DNA of 64,000 nt from Rhodobiaceae bacterium UBA7804 (GTDB taxonomy: Bacteria > Pseudomonadota > Alphaproteobacteria > Parvibaculales > Parvibaculaceae): positions 212,473 through 276,472 of the forward strand of contig DLCG01000009.1 of the NCBI GenBank assembly GCA_002480495.1, written 5' to 3'. Shown in pieces: positions 44,656-53,398 of the stretch. The translations under genes were made by a program, and so were the position numbers. The notes beneath the pieces were generated by a model, which saw only the letters and a list, made by a program, of their open reading frames with translations, had not been told where the DNA came from and did no database searches. Numbering within the stretch: position 1 is the stretch's first letter; the number at the start of each line of letters is the position of its first letter.

Positions 44656-44970
44656 TCAGGCGATCATGTGCTCAGGAGGAGGGCCGTCCGGCGAGCGGGA
44701 GAGACTTCTTGCCACGGTGCCGCCAGGGATGGACGCGAGAGCGCACAGCGCCGACGCGCCAGCACAGAGCGCACCGGCCAAGGTTACGTGCTGAAATGTA
44801 TGGCAGAGTTCGCAGCCATCGACCGGCGTCGGATCGCCACCGGCTTCCCTGTCCAGAATGTCGCTGCTGGCTTCGATCAAATCGCTATAGAGCGGTGCCC
44901 CCGTCGCGCCGACGGACGTTGCACTCCAAAGCAAGCTGACAATTACCAAGTGGATCAAGGCGCGAAGCAT
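44656..44970 (-). CDS. Small secreted protein upstream of czcCBA
   Basis: 104 aa with a signal peptide (MLRALIHLVIVSLLWSATSV, cleavage near GATGA). The mature part has a CELCHTFQH motif (near 53-61) and a second hydrophobic stretch (VTLAGALCAGASALCALA) that could be a membrane helix. It is 54 bp upstream of czcC on the same strand and likely the first gene of the operon, in the position of czcI-type accessory proteins, though I cannot show homology. The Cys/His motif could sense or bind metal. Confidence 0.6.
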   Translation of the reverse strand: MLRALIHLVIVSLLWSATSVGATGAPLYSDLIEASSDILDREAGGDPTPVDGCELCHTFQHVTLAGALCAGASALCALASIPGGTVARSLSRSPDGPPPEHMIA

Positions 44971-45039
44971 ATAGAGGATGTCCTATAAATTGTTACCCAT
45001 TGCAACTCATTTTTTAAAACGACATTCGGCGTCTCGCTG

Positions 45040-45054
45040 TTGTTTTGAAAACAA
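45040..45054. promoter_or_regulatory. Palindrome upstream of the czc operon
   Basis: TTGTTTT-G-AAAACAA, perfect 7-bp arms, 70 bp before the first gene of the leftward czc operon. A metal-responsive repressor site is plausible, but no regulator gene is present beside it. Confidence 0.4.
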
Positions 45055-45268
45055 ATCCGCCCGCTTTCGTCCTAGCCCCGCCAAACAGGCGGACCAATTT
45101 CGCGCGGCACCAGAACTGGGGCTACTGCGGATCACAAACTAAAGTGGCAAATCATCTGAAAACTTTCGATCTCCACCAAGCAAAACCAATTTACTTCAGG
45201 GGCATTTCATGTGTCGCCTCAAACAAGGACATTAGCCGGTAGCAATGTCGCACTGATACCCCTGTGCG

Positions 45269-45349
45269 GCTTTTGCTTACATTGGCGCCGTAGTCGCGGA
45301 AATCGTCGGCGGCTTCATCTCCTGGGCACGACTTTTCTTTGGTTTGGAA
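45269..45349 (+). pseudogene. Possible YnfA/UPF0060-like remnant
   Basis: The frame from 45269 reads AFAYIGAVVAEIVGGFISWA, close to the first helix of YnfA-type small membrane proteins (pattern AYxGAALAEIAGCFAFWAW). The similarity then stops abruptly and no intact gene surrounds it. YnfA genes occur with metal-efflux genes in other bacteria. Short match, so tentative. Confidence 0.3.
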
Positions 45350-45774
45350 CCACAGCGACCTCCCCATCAGGATGATGATCGGCATCTGGTGGCGACGAAT
45401 TCCTCGGTCTTCATCGGCTCGGCGCCCTAAGAAAGTGGTGGGACCAAGATTGATGACGACAGCCCGGCAGGAATCATTTGCGCCGCGAGACGAACCTATG
45501 CCTCAGCCGGCATTGAAGGGTATCCACACGTCAGATTGCAAAGGGGGCGGTCTTTTCCGAATAGTATTGATATTCGAAGCTGCCCCGTTCCTGCGAGCAA
45601 GAAGCGTTCATGTGCGGCGGCTTGAAGACGGGTTTCCTGAGTAGACGGCCGCAGGCCTCAAAGTGGAGGCCGTCTGACACCGTCCCGCGCCGCCGCCCTT
45701 GCGTCGAGCCGGATACATCGAGCTTCCACAGGAGATGTCCCGCCCCTGTCTTCATACGCGATCGTAGTGGTCGT

Positions 45775-48700
45775 TCAATCGACCGTGCTTGCATCGCCCC
45801 TCGATAGCCTCATCCCGTGAACGATTGCATAGATCGCCGGGATCACCACCAGCGTGAGGATAGTGGACGATACCATCCCGCCTATCATCGGCACGGCGAT
45901 GCGCTGCATCACCTCGGCGCCGGTGCCAGTGGCCCAGAGGATCGGCAGGAGGCCCGCCATGATGGTGATAACGGTCATCATTTTCGGCCGCACGCGCCCG
46001 ACGGCACCCTCCATGATCGCGCCATTGAGATCGGCGCGGGTGAAGGCGCGACCTTTGGCCAACACGAGGGCCTTCGCGTCGCGCAAGGCTTGGTCGAGAT
46101 AGAGCAGCATCACGACGCCGGTTTCAGCCGCCACCCCCGCCAGCGCGATGAAACCGACGGCCGCCGCAACGCTCATGTTGAAATCGAGCGCCGCCATCAG
46201 CCAGAGCCCGCCGACCAGCGCGAATGGCAGCGACAGCATCACGATGAAGGTTTCGGTGAGGCCCTTAAAGTTGAGATAGAGGAGCAGGAAAATGACCAGC
46301 AGCGTAACTGGAATGACGACGGAAAGGCGTTGCTGCGCGCGCGCCAGATATTCGAACTGGCCGCTCCAGGCGACCGTGTAGCCGGGCGGCAGCGCGACTT
46401 CGCCGGCGACCACGCGCCGTGCCTCGCCGACATAGCCGCCGAGATCGCGGTCGCGGATATCGACAAAGACATAGACGACCGGCTGGCCGCTTTCGGTGCG
46501 CACCATGGTGGGGCCACGCGCCCGCGCGATGTCGGCGATCTCGCCGAGCGGAATAGCGGCGCCTGCGGGCGTCGTGACAAAGACCTCGCGCGCGAGCGCA
46601 TCCGGGTCGGCGCGGGAGGCTTGCGGATAGCGCAACACCACATCGTAGCGCTCGCGGCCTTCGACCGTGGTGGTGAGGGCTTTCGCGCCCAGCGCCATCG
46701 CGATCGTTTCCTGCACCGTCTCCATCGACAGCCCGTGCCGGGCGATGCGGTCGCGGTCGGGACGGATGTCGAGGAAATAGCCGCCATTGACGCGCTCGGC
46801 ATAGGCCGACGAAGTGCCGGGAACGGCACGCAGGACGGTTTCGATCTCGCGGGCGATCCGCTCCAGTTCGACGAGGTCGGGCCCGAATATCTTGACGCCG
46901 ACCGGCGTGCGGATGCCGGTCGAGAGCATGTCGATGCGGGCCTTGATGGGCATCGTCCAGGCATTGGAGACGCCCGGAAACTGGAGCGCGGTGTCCATTT
47001 CGGCAATCAGCTTGTCGAGATTCATGCCCTGCCGCCAGTCGCTTTCGGGCTTCAGGTTGATGATGGTCTCGAACATTTCCATCGGCGCGGGATCGGTCGC
47101 GCTGTCGGCGCGGCCGGCCTTGCCCCAGACGGAGGCGACCTCGGGAAAGCCGGCGATGATCCGGTTCTGCGTCTGCAGCAGTTCGGCCGCCTTCGTCACC
47201 GAAAGGCCCGGCAGCGTCGTCGGCATGTAGAGAAGCGTCCCCTCGTTGAGGTTCGGCATGAATTCCGAGCCGATGCGGCTGAGTGGTACCGCCGTTACGG
47301 CGAGCACGATGAAGGCCGCGAGGATGGTGACGCCGCGGGCGCGCAGCACCAGACCGATCACCGGCCGGTAGAGCCAGATCAGCGCCTTGTTGAGCGGGTT
47401 CTGGTCCTCCGGTACGATCCGGCCGCGGATGAAGATCGTCATCAGCACCGGCACCAGCGTGATCGAGAGAAGGGCGGCAGCCGCCATCGCGAAGGTCTTG
47501 GTGGCGGCGAGCGGCTTGAAGAGGCGGCCTTCCTGCGCCTCCAGCGTGAAGATCGGCAGGAAGGAGACGGTGATGATCAGCAGGCTGAAAAAGAGCGCCG
47601 GGCCCACTTCCTGCGCCGCCTCGATGACGACGGCGGTGCGCGAGGCGCCGGGCGGCGCATGTTCGAGCCGCTTGTGGGCGTTTTCGATCATCACGATCGC
47701 CGCATCGACCATGGCGCCTATCGCTATTGCGATGCCGCCGAGGCTCATGATGTTGGAGGGGATACTGAGCACATGGGTTGCGGCAAGCGCCATCAGAATG
47801 CCGACCGGCAGGGTGACGATGGCGACAAGCGCGCTGCGCGCATGCCAGAGGAACATAAAGCAGACCAGTGCCACGACGACGCTTTCCTCGACGAGCGTAC
47901 GCACCAGCGTATTGATGGCGCGGCCGATCAACGCCGAGCGGTCATAGACCTCTACGATTTCGGTGTTGCCCGGCAGGCTCGGCGCAACGGCTGCAAGCTC
48001 GCGCTTGACGTTTTCGATGACGTCGAGCGCATTGGCGCCATGGCGCTGCAGGGCGATGCCGGAAACCGCCTCGCCCTCGCCGCCCATTTCGGCGACGCCG
48101 CGCCGTTCGTCGGGCGCGAGTTCGACGCGCGCCACGTCGCGCAGCAGAAGCGGCGTGCCGCCCTCGGCGCGGAGCACGATCTTTTCGATGTCCTCAATGC
48201 CGGCGAGATAGCCGCGACCGCGGATCATGAATTCGGTTTCGGCAAGCTCGATGGTGCGGCCGCCGACATCCATGTTGCTGGTGCGCACCGCGCCGGCGAT
48301 ATCGGAAAGCGTCAGCCCCGTGCTTTTCAGCAGCAACGGATCGACGATGACCGCATATTGCCGGACGAAGCCGCCCACCGTTGCGACCTCGGCGACGCCT
48401 TCGGCGCGCGAGACGGCAAACCGGACCTGCCAGTCCTGCAGCGAACGGAGTTCGGCGAGGTTCAGCTCCGACGACTTCAGCGCATATTGATAGACCCAGC
48501 CGACGCCGGTCGCATCCGGCCCGAGCGAGGGCGTGACGCCGTCCGGCAGGCGTTCCGCCGCCGCACTCAGATATTCGAGGACGCGGCTTCGCGCCCAGTA
48601 GAGATCGGCGCCGTCCTCGAAGACGACATAGACGAAGGAAACGCCGAAGAAGGAAAAGCCGCGCACGACGCGGGCACGCGGCACGTTGAGCATCGCGGTC

Positions 48701-48909
48701 GCGAGCGGAAAGGTCACCTGGTCCTCGACGACCTGCGGCGCCTGGCCCGGATAATCGGTGACGATGATGACCTGCGTGTCCGACAGGTCCGGTATCGCAT
48801 CGAGCGGAATGCGCGCGATCGAGTAAATGCCGGCAACGATCGCAAAGAGCGTGCCGATCAGCACCAGAACACTGTTGCGCGCCGACCAACCGATGATGCC
48901 CGCGATCAT
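45775..48909 (-). CDS. cusA: Cus-type monovalent-metal RND efflux pump
   Basis: 1044-aa RND transporter. The TM4 region reads GAMVDAAIVMIENAHKRLE, the Cu(I)/Ag(I)-class motif, unlike the DFGLIVDGAVIIVEN of the Czc-type pump in the same island. The N-terminus (FAIVAGIYSIARIPLDAIPDLSDTQVIIVTDYPGQAPQVVEDQVTFP) and PMIGGMVSSTILTLVVIPAIY near the C-terminus are conserved. It overlaps the adaptor gene by four bases (ATGA). Codon use is GC-rich, closer to the chromosome than to the genes on its right. Confidence 0.9.
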   Translation of the reverse strand: MIAGIIGWSARNSVLVLIGTLFAIVAGIYSIARIPLDAIPDLSDTQVIIVTDYPGQAPQVVEDQVTFPLATAMLNVPRARVVRGFSFFGVSFVYVVFEDGADLYWARSRVLEYLSAAAERLPDGVTPSLGPDATGVGWVYQYALKSSELNLAELRSLQDWQVRFAVSRAEGVAEVATVGGFVRQYAVIVDPLLLKSTGLTLSDIAGAVRTSNMDVGGRTIELAETEFMIRGRGYLAGIEDIEKIVLRAEGGTPLLLRDVARVELAPDERRGVAEMGGEGEAVSGIALQRHGANALDVIENVKRELAAVAPSLPGNTEIVEVYDRSALIGRAINTLVRTLVEESVVVALVCFMFLWHARSALVAIVTLPVGILMALAATHVLSIPSNIMSLGGIAIAIGAMVDAAIVMIENAHKRLEHAPPGASRTAVVIEAAQEVGPALFFSLLIITVSFLPIFTLEAQEGRLFKPLAATKTFAMAAAALLSITLVPVLMTIFIRGRIVPEDQNPLNKALIWLYRPVIGLVLRARGVTILAAFIVLAVTAVPLSRIGSEFMPNLNEGTLLYMPTTLPGLSVTKAAELLQTQNRIIAGFPEVASVWGKAGRADSATDPAPMEMFETIINLKPESDWRQGMNLDKLIAEMDTALQFPGVSNAWTMPIKARIDMLSTGIRTPVGVKIFGPDLVELERIAREIETVLRAVPGTSSAYAERVNGGYFLDIRPDRDRIARHGLSMETVQETIAMALGAKALTTTVEGRERYDVVLRYPQASRADPDALAREVFVTTPAGAAIPLGEIADIARARGPTMVRTESGQPVVYVFVDIRDRDLGGYVGEARRVVAGEVALPPGYTVAWSGQFEYLARAQQRLSVVIPVTLLVIFLLLYLNFKGLTETFIVMLSLPFALVGGLWLMAALDFNMSVAAAVGFIALAGVAAETGVVMLLYLDQALRDAKALVLAKGRAFTRADLNGAIMEGAVGRVRPKMMTVITIMAGLLPILWATGTGAEVMQRIAVPMIGGMVSSTILTLVVIPAIYAIVHGMRLSRGDASTVD

Positions 48910-50462
48910 GGCGTCACCGGTTCGGTGGCGAAGGCCGAAAGCGCGGTCTGGAGATTGCTCTCGGCATCGATCAGGAAGATGCCGGAGGTGACGACCTCCT
49001 CACCGGCGGCAAGCCCCTCCCTGATCTCGACATCGGTGCCGGCGCGGGCGCCGAGGCGAACGTCGCGCGGTTCGAAAAGCCCGTCGCCGCGCGCGACGAA
49101 GACGATCTGGCGCGCGCCGTCGTCGATGACCGAAGCGGCCGGCACCGCGAGCGCCGGTTTATCGCCGACCGGCGCGCCGATCTCGACGCGCACGAAATGG
49201 CCGAGCTTGAGGCGCCCGTCGGCGTTCGGCACGACCAGCCGGACCCGGCCCGAGCGGGTCGCCATGTCAAGATCGGGATAGACGAAATCGACAATCGCCT
49301 CGCGCGTTTCGCCGGGCATGGCCGGCATCGACAATTGCGCGGTCTGGCCGGGCCTGACGAGCGCGAGATCCTGTTCGGCGATTTCGGCCATCACCCAGAG
49401 CGCCGACAGATCGGCGATCCGGAAAAGCGTGTCGCCGGCCGCAAAGCGCATGCCGTCGAGCGAGGGTTTTTCGATGACGGTGCCGCCAAGCGGCGCCTCG
49501 AAGGTCACCACGCGCGCCGGCGCGCGCGTGCGCGCCATTTCTGCGATGGAGGCACTGGAAATGCCGAAGAGGCGGAGATTCTGCGCGGCACGTTCGACAT
49601 CGCGGCCGCCGCGCGACAGCGCCGAAAGGTAATCGGCCTGTTTTCGCAGGAGTTCATCGCTTTCGATCCAGACCGTCAGCAGCGGCTCGCCGGCGGCCAC
49701 CGTGCCGCCCGTTGTGCGGACGTCGAGGCGTTCGACAAATCCGTCGAAGCGTGCCGTCACCAGTGCTACGCGCGCTTCGTCTACGGTTACGGTACCGGCG
49801 CCGCGGATCGTGCGGACGAGGTCGCGGCGTTCGACCGCCACGGTTCGAACGCCGGCACGCTGCGTCTTTTCCGGGCCGATACGGACGGTTCCGGCGGGTG
49901 CCGCAACATCCTCTTCATAGACAGGGATGTAATCCATCCCCATCGAATCCTTCTTCGGCACCGGCGATATGTCTGGCAGGCCCATCGGGTTACGGTAATA
50001 ACGTATCTCGCGCTCCCCTGCCGCTGGCGCGGCAGGGGTTGCATCGGCTTTTTTCTCGACGGCCGTGAAAATGACGACGCCCTTGACGGGTTCTGGAACG
50101 CCGTCGACTCTCACTTCGATCGCGAGCGCCCATCGGCCGGCCATCGCGATCTTTGTTTCGAAGGCCAGGACATCCGCGCTGCCGGCGGGGAGCGGTGTGA
50201 GCGGTGTATCCATCATCGCCATGCCTTCGGGACCCATATCGAGCCGCGTCGAGACAATGTCGACGTTCTCCGACGGTACCGGCTTTCCGTCGGGATCGAG
50301 CAACCGGACCTCGATCCGAACGCCCTCGCCGACAGATATTTCATCCGGTACGGCCTCGAATTTATAAGCTTGAGACTGCGCGCCGGCGACGCTCCATATG
50401 CCGACGGTCGCCACGACCGCCACAAGCACGGCAATCGTGGACGCTTTGAGTGAGCGAACCAT
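48906..50462 (-). CDS. cusB: Cus-type adaptor with extra metal-binding and YtkA-like domains
   Basis: 518-aa adaptor. After a signal segment (ending SVAGAQ) comes an Ig-like YtkA/FixH-type domain (about 30-130: VRIEVRLLDPDGKPV, AMAGRWALAIEVRVDG). Next is a heavy-metal-binding segment (YYRNPMGLPDISPVPKKDSM, about 150-170, continuing GMDYIPVY) and then the CusB barrel-sandwich/beta-barrel core. The start at 50462 with AGGAGAG is preferred to an upstream frame. The extra N-terminal domain might do the job of the missing CusF chaperone; that is inference. Confidence 0.88.
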   Translation of the reverse strand: MVRSLKASTIAVLVAVVATVGIWSVAGAQSQAYKFEAVPDEISVGEGVRIEVRLLDPDGKPVPSENVDIVSTRLDMGPEGMAMMDTPLTPLPAGSADVLAFETKIAMAGRWALAIEVRVDGVPEPVKGVVIFTAVEKKADATPAAPAAGEREIRYYRNPMGLPDISPVPKKDSMGMDYIPVYEEDVAAPAGTVRIGPEKTQRAGVRTVAVERRDLVRTIRGAGTVTVDEARVALVTARFDGFVERLDVRTTGGTVAAGEPLLTVWIESDELLRKQADYLSALSRGGRDVERAAQNLRLFGISSASIAEMARTRAPARVVTFEAPLGGTVIEKPSLDGMRFAAGDTLFRIADLSALWVMAEIAEQDLALVRPGQTAQLSMPAMPGETREAIVDFVYPDLDMATRSGRVRLVVPNADGRLKLGHFVRVEIGAPVGDKPALAVPAASVIDDGARQIVFVARGDGLFEPRDVRLGARAGTDVEIREGLAAGEEVVTSGIFLIDAESNLQTALSAFATEPVTP

Positions 50463-50523
50463 AAGACTCTCCTGAAACTGCTGTGACAGTTGATGCGCAA
50501 CCGAAGGGCCGCGCGCCGGTGTG

Positions 50524-50928
50524 TCACATCGCTTTGGGAGGCCGTCGCAACGGAGAGGGAGAAAGATCGGCCCGGCCGATGTCCGGCCCGTGAACCGCTT
50601 CGATGGCACGTTCGACCGGGACAAAACCGAGCGCAGCGGCGAGCTGAAGCGGCAGCTTGCCGCAGGCGGTCATGCAGAGGGCCGAGCTGTCGCAGGTTGT
50701 CGTGTCAGTCTCTTGGCAATCGTCGCAGCACGATTCCGCCATCTCGCCCGTGGCAAGTGCCCCATGCGGCGGGGCACCTTCATCGGCCATCGCGTGTGCC
50801 GACGCCATCATACCGAGATCGGTCACCGGTGCCGAAGCCGCCGTCATCAACAGCGCGACCGCCAGCACCGTCGCAAGCCAATGCCGGACCCGGGATACGC
50901 GTCGGCATCTGTCGATACGTCGCTTCAT
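50524..50928 (-). CDS. Small secreted Cys/Met-rich protein upstream of cusBA
   Basis: 134 aa. A basic N-terminus and hydrophobic segment (HWLATVLAVALLMTAASA) form a signal peptide. The mature part contains CCDDCQETDTTTCDSSALCM and scattered Met/His, suited to binding Cu(I) or Ag(I). It lies 61 bp upstream of cusB on the same strand and is probably co-transcribed. No family recognised; a periplasmic metal buffer is my inference. Confidence 0.6.
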   Translation of the reverse strand: MKRRIDRCRRVSRVRHWLATVLAVALLMTAASAPVTDLGMMASAHAMADEGAPPHGALATGEMAESCCDDCQETDTTTCDSSALCMTACGKLPLQLAAALGFVPVERAIEAVHGPDIGRADLSPSPLRRPPKAM

Positions 50929-51038
50929 GGCTGAAGACTAGCACAAGCCTTTACTCCAGGCGAGTACACAAATTCGTCATGGGAGAGGCCTCGGGTCCAA
51001 TATCAGGCGGAGATATCGGACATTGACTCCATCGACCG

Positions 51039-52013
51039 CTAGTCGCCAGGTTCCAGAATGTCGACATGAGAGCGGCCGGCGCAGTCCCAAGGCAATTGAA
51101 GCACCGCACCTAGTGTTGCGCCGTTCCTGTGCGCCGCGGCACCAACTTCTTTGAAGAGGAACATGGCACTGTCTTCGATTGTTCTTGCAAGAGCGGACAA
51201 CATGTTCTGTTTGCGCGCTTCCGATGTCGTCACTGTGAGGACGAGTAAATTGGGAATGCCCAAATGCGACCTGTGGACCCCACGTGCCGCAACGCCATGA
51301 TAGGCGGACATCTTCTCCAGATAGGACGTCTGTCCCCGCGCCGATCGCATGATAGGCATCGTGCCGCGATCGACCTCAAGCGCGAAAAAGCGGTAGCTTC
51401 TCCGTCCCTCTCCACCATATCCGAGACCAAACATGGCATCCGGGACGGTGTCGCCATTGCGGGCAAGCTCGGTTGCCGTTCCCAAGCTGCATGACGATCC
51501 GGGAAGCCTCAGCGGATTCGGAGACCGCCGGGCTCCCTCCGGTGCCTTTGCGAGGATTTCGGGCCAGGAGACAAAGCGCAGATCCGCCTTTGCTTTCACC
51601 GCGAGTTCGATCGACGCCAGAGTCTCGCAGATCATCAGCGAATGCGCGAATTGCCGTCCCGCGCCGCTCGTCCCGTATGGCATATGCGGACAGGGGTCGG
51701 CGAGCCTCCCCTGCGCGGCGAGCACGTCCCGGGCTCGATCACTGTTCTCATAGACGGCAGGCAGGTAGCGGGAACGCGCCGTCTCCCACTGCTGCTCGGG
51801 CCGGGTCAGATATCCGCCCTCGTGGTAGAGATCGCCGAGCCGCTCCTTGAAGCGCGTTTCCGACTGTCCACCTACAAAGTCGTGGATGAAAGTCGACCGC
51901 AGATAGCGGTAGCGCTCCAGCAGCTCGAAGATCGCGAGGTCGCGCGCTGTCAGCGCGAGGCTCTTCCCCGTCTTCTGGCGCTTCATGCGGGATCGGCGCT
52001 GCCGGTGTTCCAT
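51039..52013 (-). CDS. Replication-relaxation family protein
   Basis: 324 aa. The N-terminal winged-helix (LTARDLAIFELLERYRYLRSTFIHDFVG, with RLGDLYHEGGYL) and a later FALEVDRGTMPI motif are those of the Replic_Relax family, found on plasmids and integrative elements next to TraD-like ATPases. The start at 52013 is uncertain; a second ATG lies nine codons on. It is last in a leftward block with the VirD4/TraD-like ATPase, supporting a role in element mobilisation or maintenance. Confidence 0.75.
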   Translation of the reverse strand: MEHRQRRSRMKRQKTGKSLALTARDLAIFELLERYRYLRSTFIHDFVGGQSETRFKERLGDLYHEGGYLTRPEQQWETARSRYLPAVYENSDRARDVLAAQGRLADPCPHMPYGTSGAGRQFAHSLMICETLASIELAVKAKADLRFVSWPEILAKAPEGARRSPNPLRLPGSSCSLGTATELARNGDTVPDAMFGLGYGGEGRRSYRFFALEVDRGTMPIMRSARGQTSYLEKMSAYHGVAARGVHRSHLGIPNLLVLTVTTSEARKQNMLSALARTIEDSAMFLFKEVGAAAHRNGATLGAVLQLPWDCAGRSHVDILEPGD

Positions 52014-52179
52014 GCCTGAAGCGATAGCATCGGACCGGAGCGCAGAAAACGTGCGCCATGTTCATGAATGTTTGTCCCCGTGGAGCGCCGAACATCCATG
52101 CGCGCCGAGAAAAATTCTGTCCCTCTTTTATTTTCGGGCCTTCGCGTCGCCGACGTATCATTTCTCGAAGTGATACGTC

Positions 52180-53313
52180 TCATAGTCGCTCCCGGTCAAA
52201 CAGTGTCTCCTTCGCAAGCAGATCAATCCGTTCGGCATGTGAAAGCGCCCAGCTCTTCCAATCGAAAAATAGTTCGGCATTATCTGCCGCCAGAGGCGAG
52301 CGCTCTACAGATGCAACAAGTTCCCTTATTTCCGCGGCGGTCCTCCGGTTGGCGCAATGAGCGACCAGCCGGCGGAATCTGATCGTCTCCTTCTTCGCCT
52401 CAAGCTCCGCCTCATATCTGAGGCGCTCTGCTTCCATACGTTTTGCCTGTTCTTCCGCCTGCCGCATCCGCTGGAGGCGTATCTCTTCAAATTTACCCGC
52501 AACCGTCGGCAGCACCTCGTCAAGGAGCGCTTCCAGTGGACTGCTTTCCGCTTCTTCCCATTCCTTCACGACATGCCGGTATTCCGGTTCAAGAAGGCGA
52601 AGCCGCAGTCTGCCGGTCGGGACCTTCTCCTGTGTCCATTTTTGCCCCTCCGCGTACCAGCGGGAACTTCGCCGGTCTTCGTCTGTGATGAGCCGGCGTA
52701 CCTGCTTGATGCGCTCCTCGAGAATAAGCTCGATCGTCATAGTACCAGTCCGAATCTGCACGTCCCGGTAGCGTTCGCATTTGAGGGTGTAGCCAGACGC
52801 CTCGATCGCCTTGAGCAGTGCGCTTAAAATCCGGAGACGCCTCTTATCGAGCTCCGTCGCATCGCTCCGCTTCAATGGCAGAGCCCAGGGATCGCCGCGG
52901 CGAGCACGTTTCTCCCGCCTCTCGTCCTCAAGCCATGCCGCGACGATTCGGTGCGGATTTGAAAGAGTCGCCGGAACGGAAACGGGCTTTGCTGTCTGTT
53001 TGACCTGTTCAACTTTTGCCGCAACGCTATCCGGAACAGGCGGCGGAGGAGTCGAGTCCTCCCGCTTGCCCGGCGGGCTGATGATCACCGTTCTGGGTGT
53101 ATCTCTTTTCACCGCCGGTAAGGCTTTTCGGACAACCTTTTTGCCCGCCTGCAGCTTTGCCCAATAGCCACGCTCAGGCACCGGGATCTCCGCTTTGCGG
53201 CACGCTTTTGCGAGGCCGTTTCCGGATATACCGTAGCGCTCCGCGAGCTTCGCCATCGGGATCGACCAGACAAGATCGTAAAGCTCCTGCCGCGTGAACT
53301 CGTGTGTCGCCAT
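52180..53313 (-). CDS. Island protein with N-terminal helix-turn-helix-like domain and coiled coil
   Basis: 377 aa, unknown function. The N-terminus (FTRQELYDLVWSIPMAKLAE, then RYGISGNGLAKACRKAEIPV) looks like a DNA-binding helix-turn-helix module, followed by a Pro-rich linker and a long charged, probably coiled-coil, region (about 270-350: RLQRMRQAEEQAKRMEAERL). Similar proteins occur in genomic islands beside replication-relaxation genes. The start at 53313 follows GGGAGGAAAGG. It lies between the ATPase and replication-relaxation genes. Confidence 0.65.
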   Translation of the reverse strand: MATHEFTRQELYDLVWSIPMAKLAERYGISGNGLAKACRKAEIPVPERGYWAKLQAGKKVVRKALPAVKRDTPRTVIISPPGKREDSTPPPPVPDSVAAKVEQVKQTAKPVSVPATLSNPHRIVAAWLEDERREKRARRGDPWALPLKRSDATELDKRRLRILSALLKAIEASGYTLKCERYRDVQIRTGTMTIELILEERIKQVRRLITDEDRRSSRWYAEGQKWTQEKVPTGRLRLRLLEPEYRHVVKEWEEAESSPLEALLDEVLPTVAGKFEEIRLQRMRQAEEQAKRMEAERLRYEAELEAKKETIRFRRLVAHCANRRTAAEIRELVASVERSPLAADNAELFFDWKSWALSHAERIDLLAKETLFDRERL

Positions 53314-53398
53314 TGGCCTTTCCTCCCTTTCGCCCTCTGCATTCGGGGAAAGGTCATGATGGCCATTTTTCTCATGGACGAGAAGAAGGAGCGGATTG

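Larger units (their letters stand above)
44971..45774. other. Gap between the two efflux operons
   Basis: About 800 bp with no intact gene I can support. It holds the czc promoter region with a palindrome at 45040-45054 and a possible decayed gene at 45269-45349. The rest shows no recognisable repeats. Confidence 0.5.

Noticed and set aside
45817..49281. 1154-codon open frame on the plus strand opposite cusA/cusB
   Set aside because: Composition is that of antisense GC-rich frames (runs of Arg, Asp, His, Gly); the minus-strand RND genes are certain.
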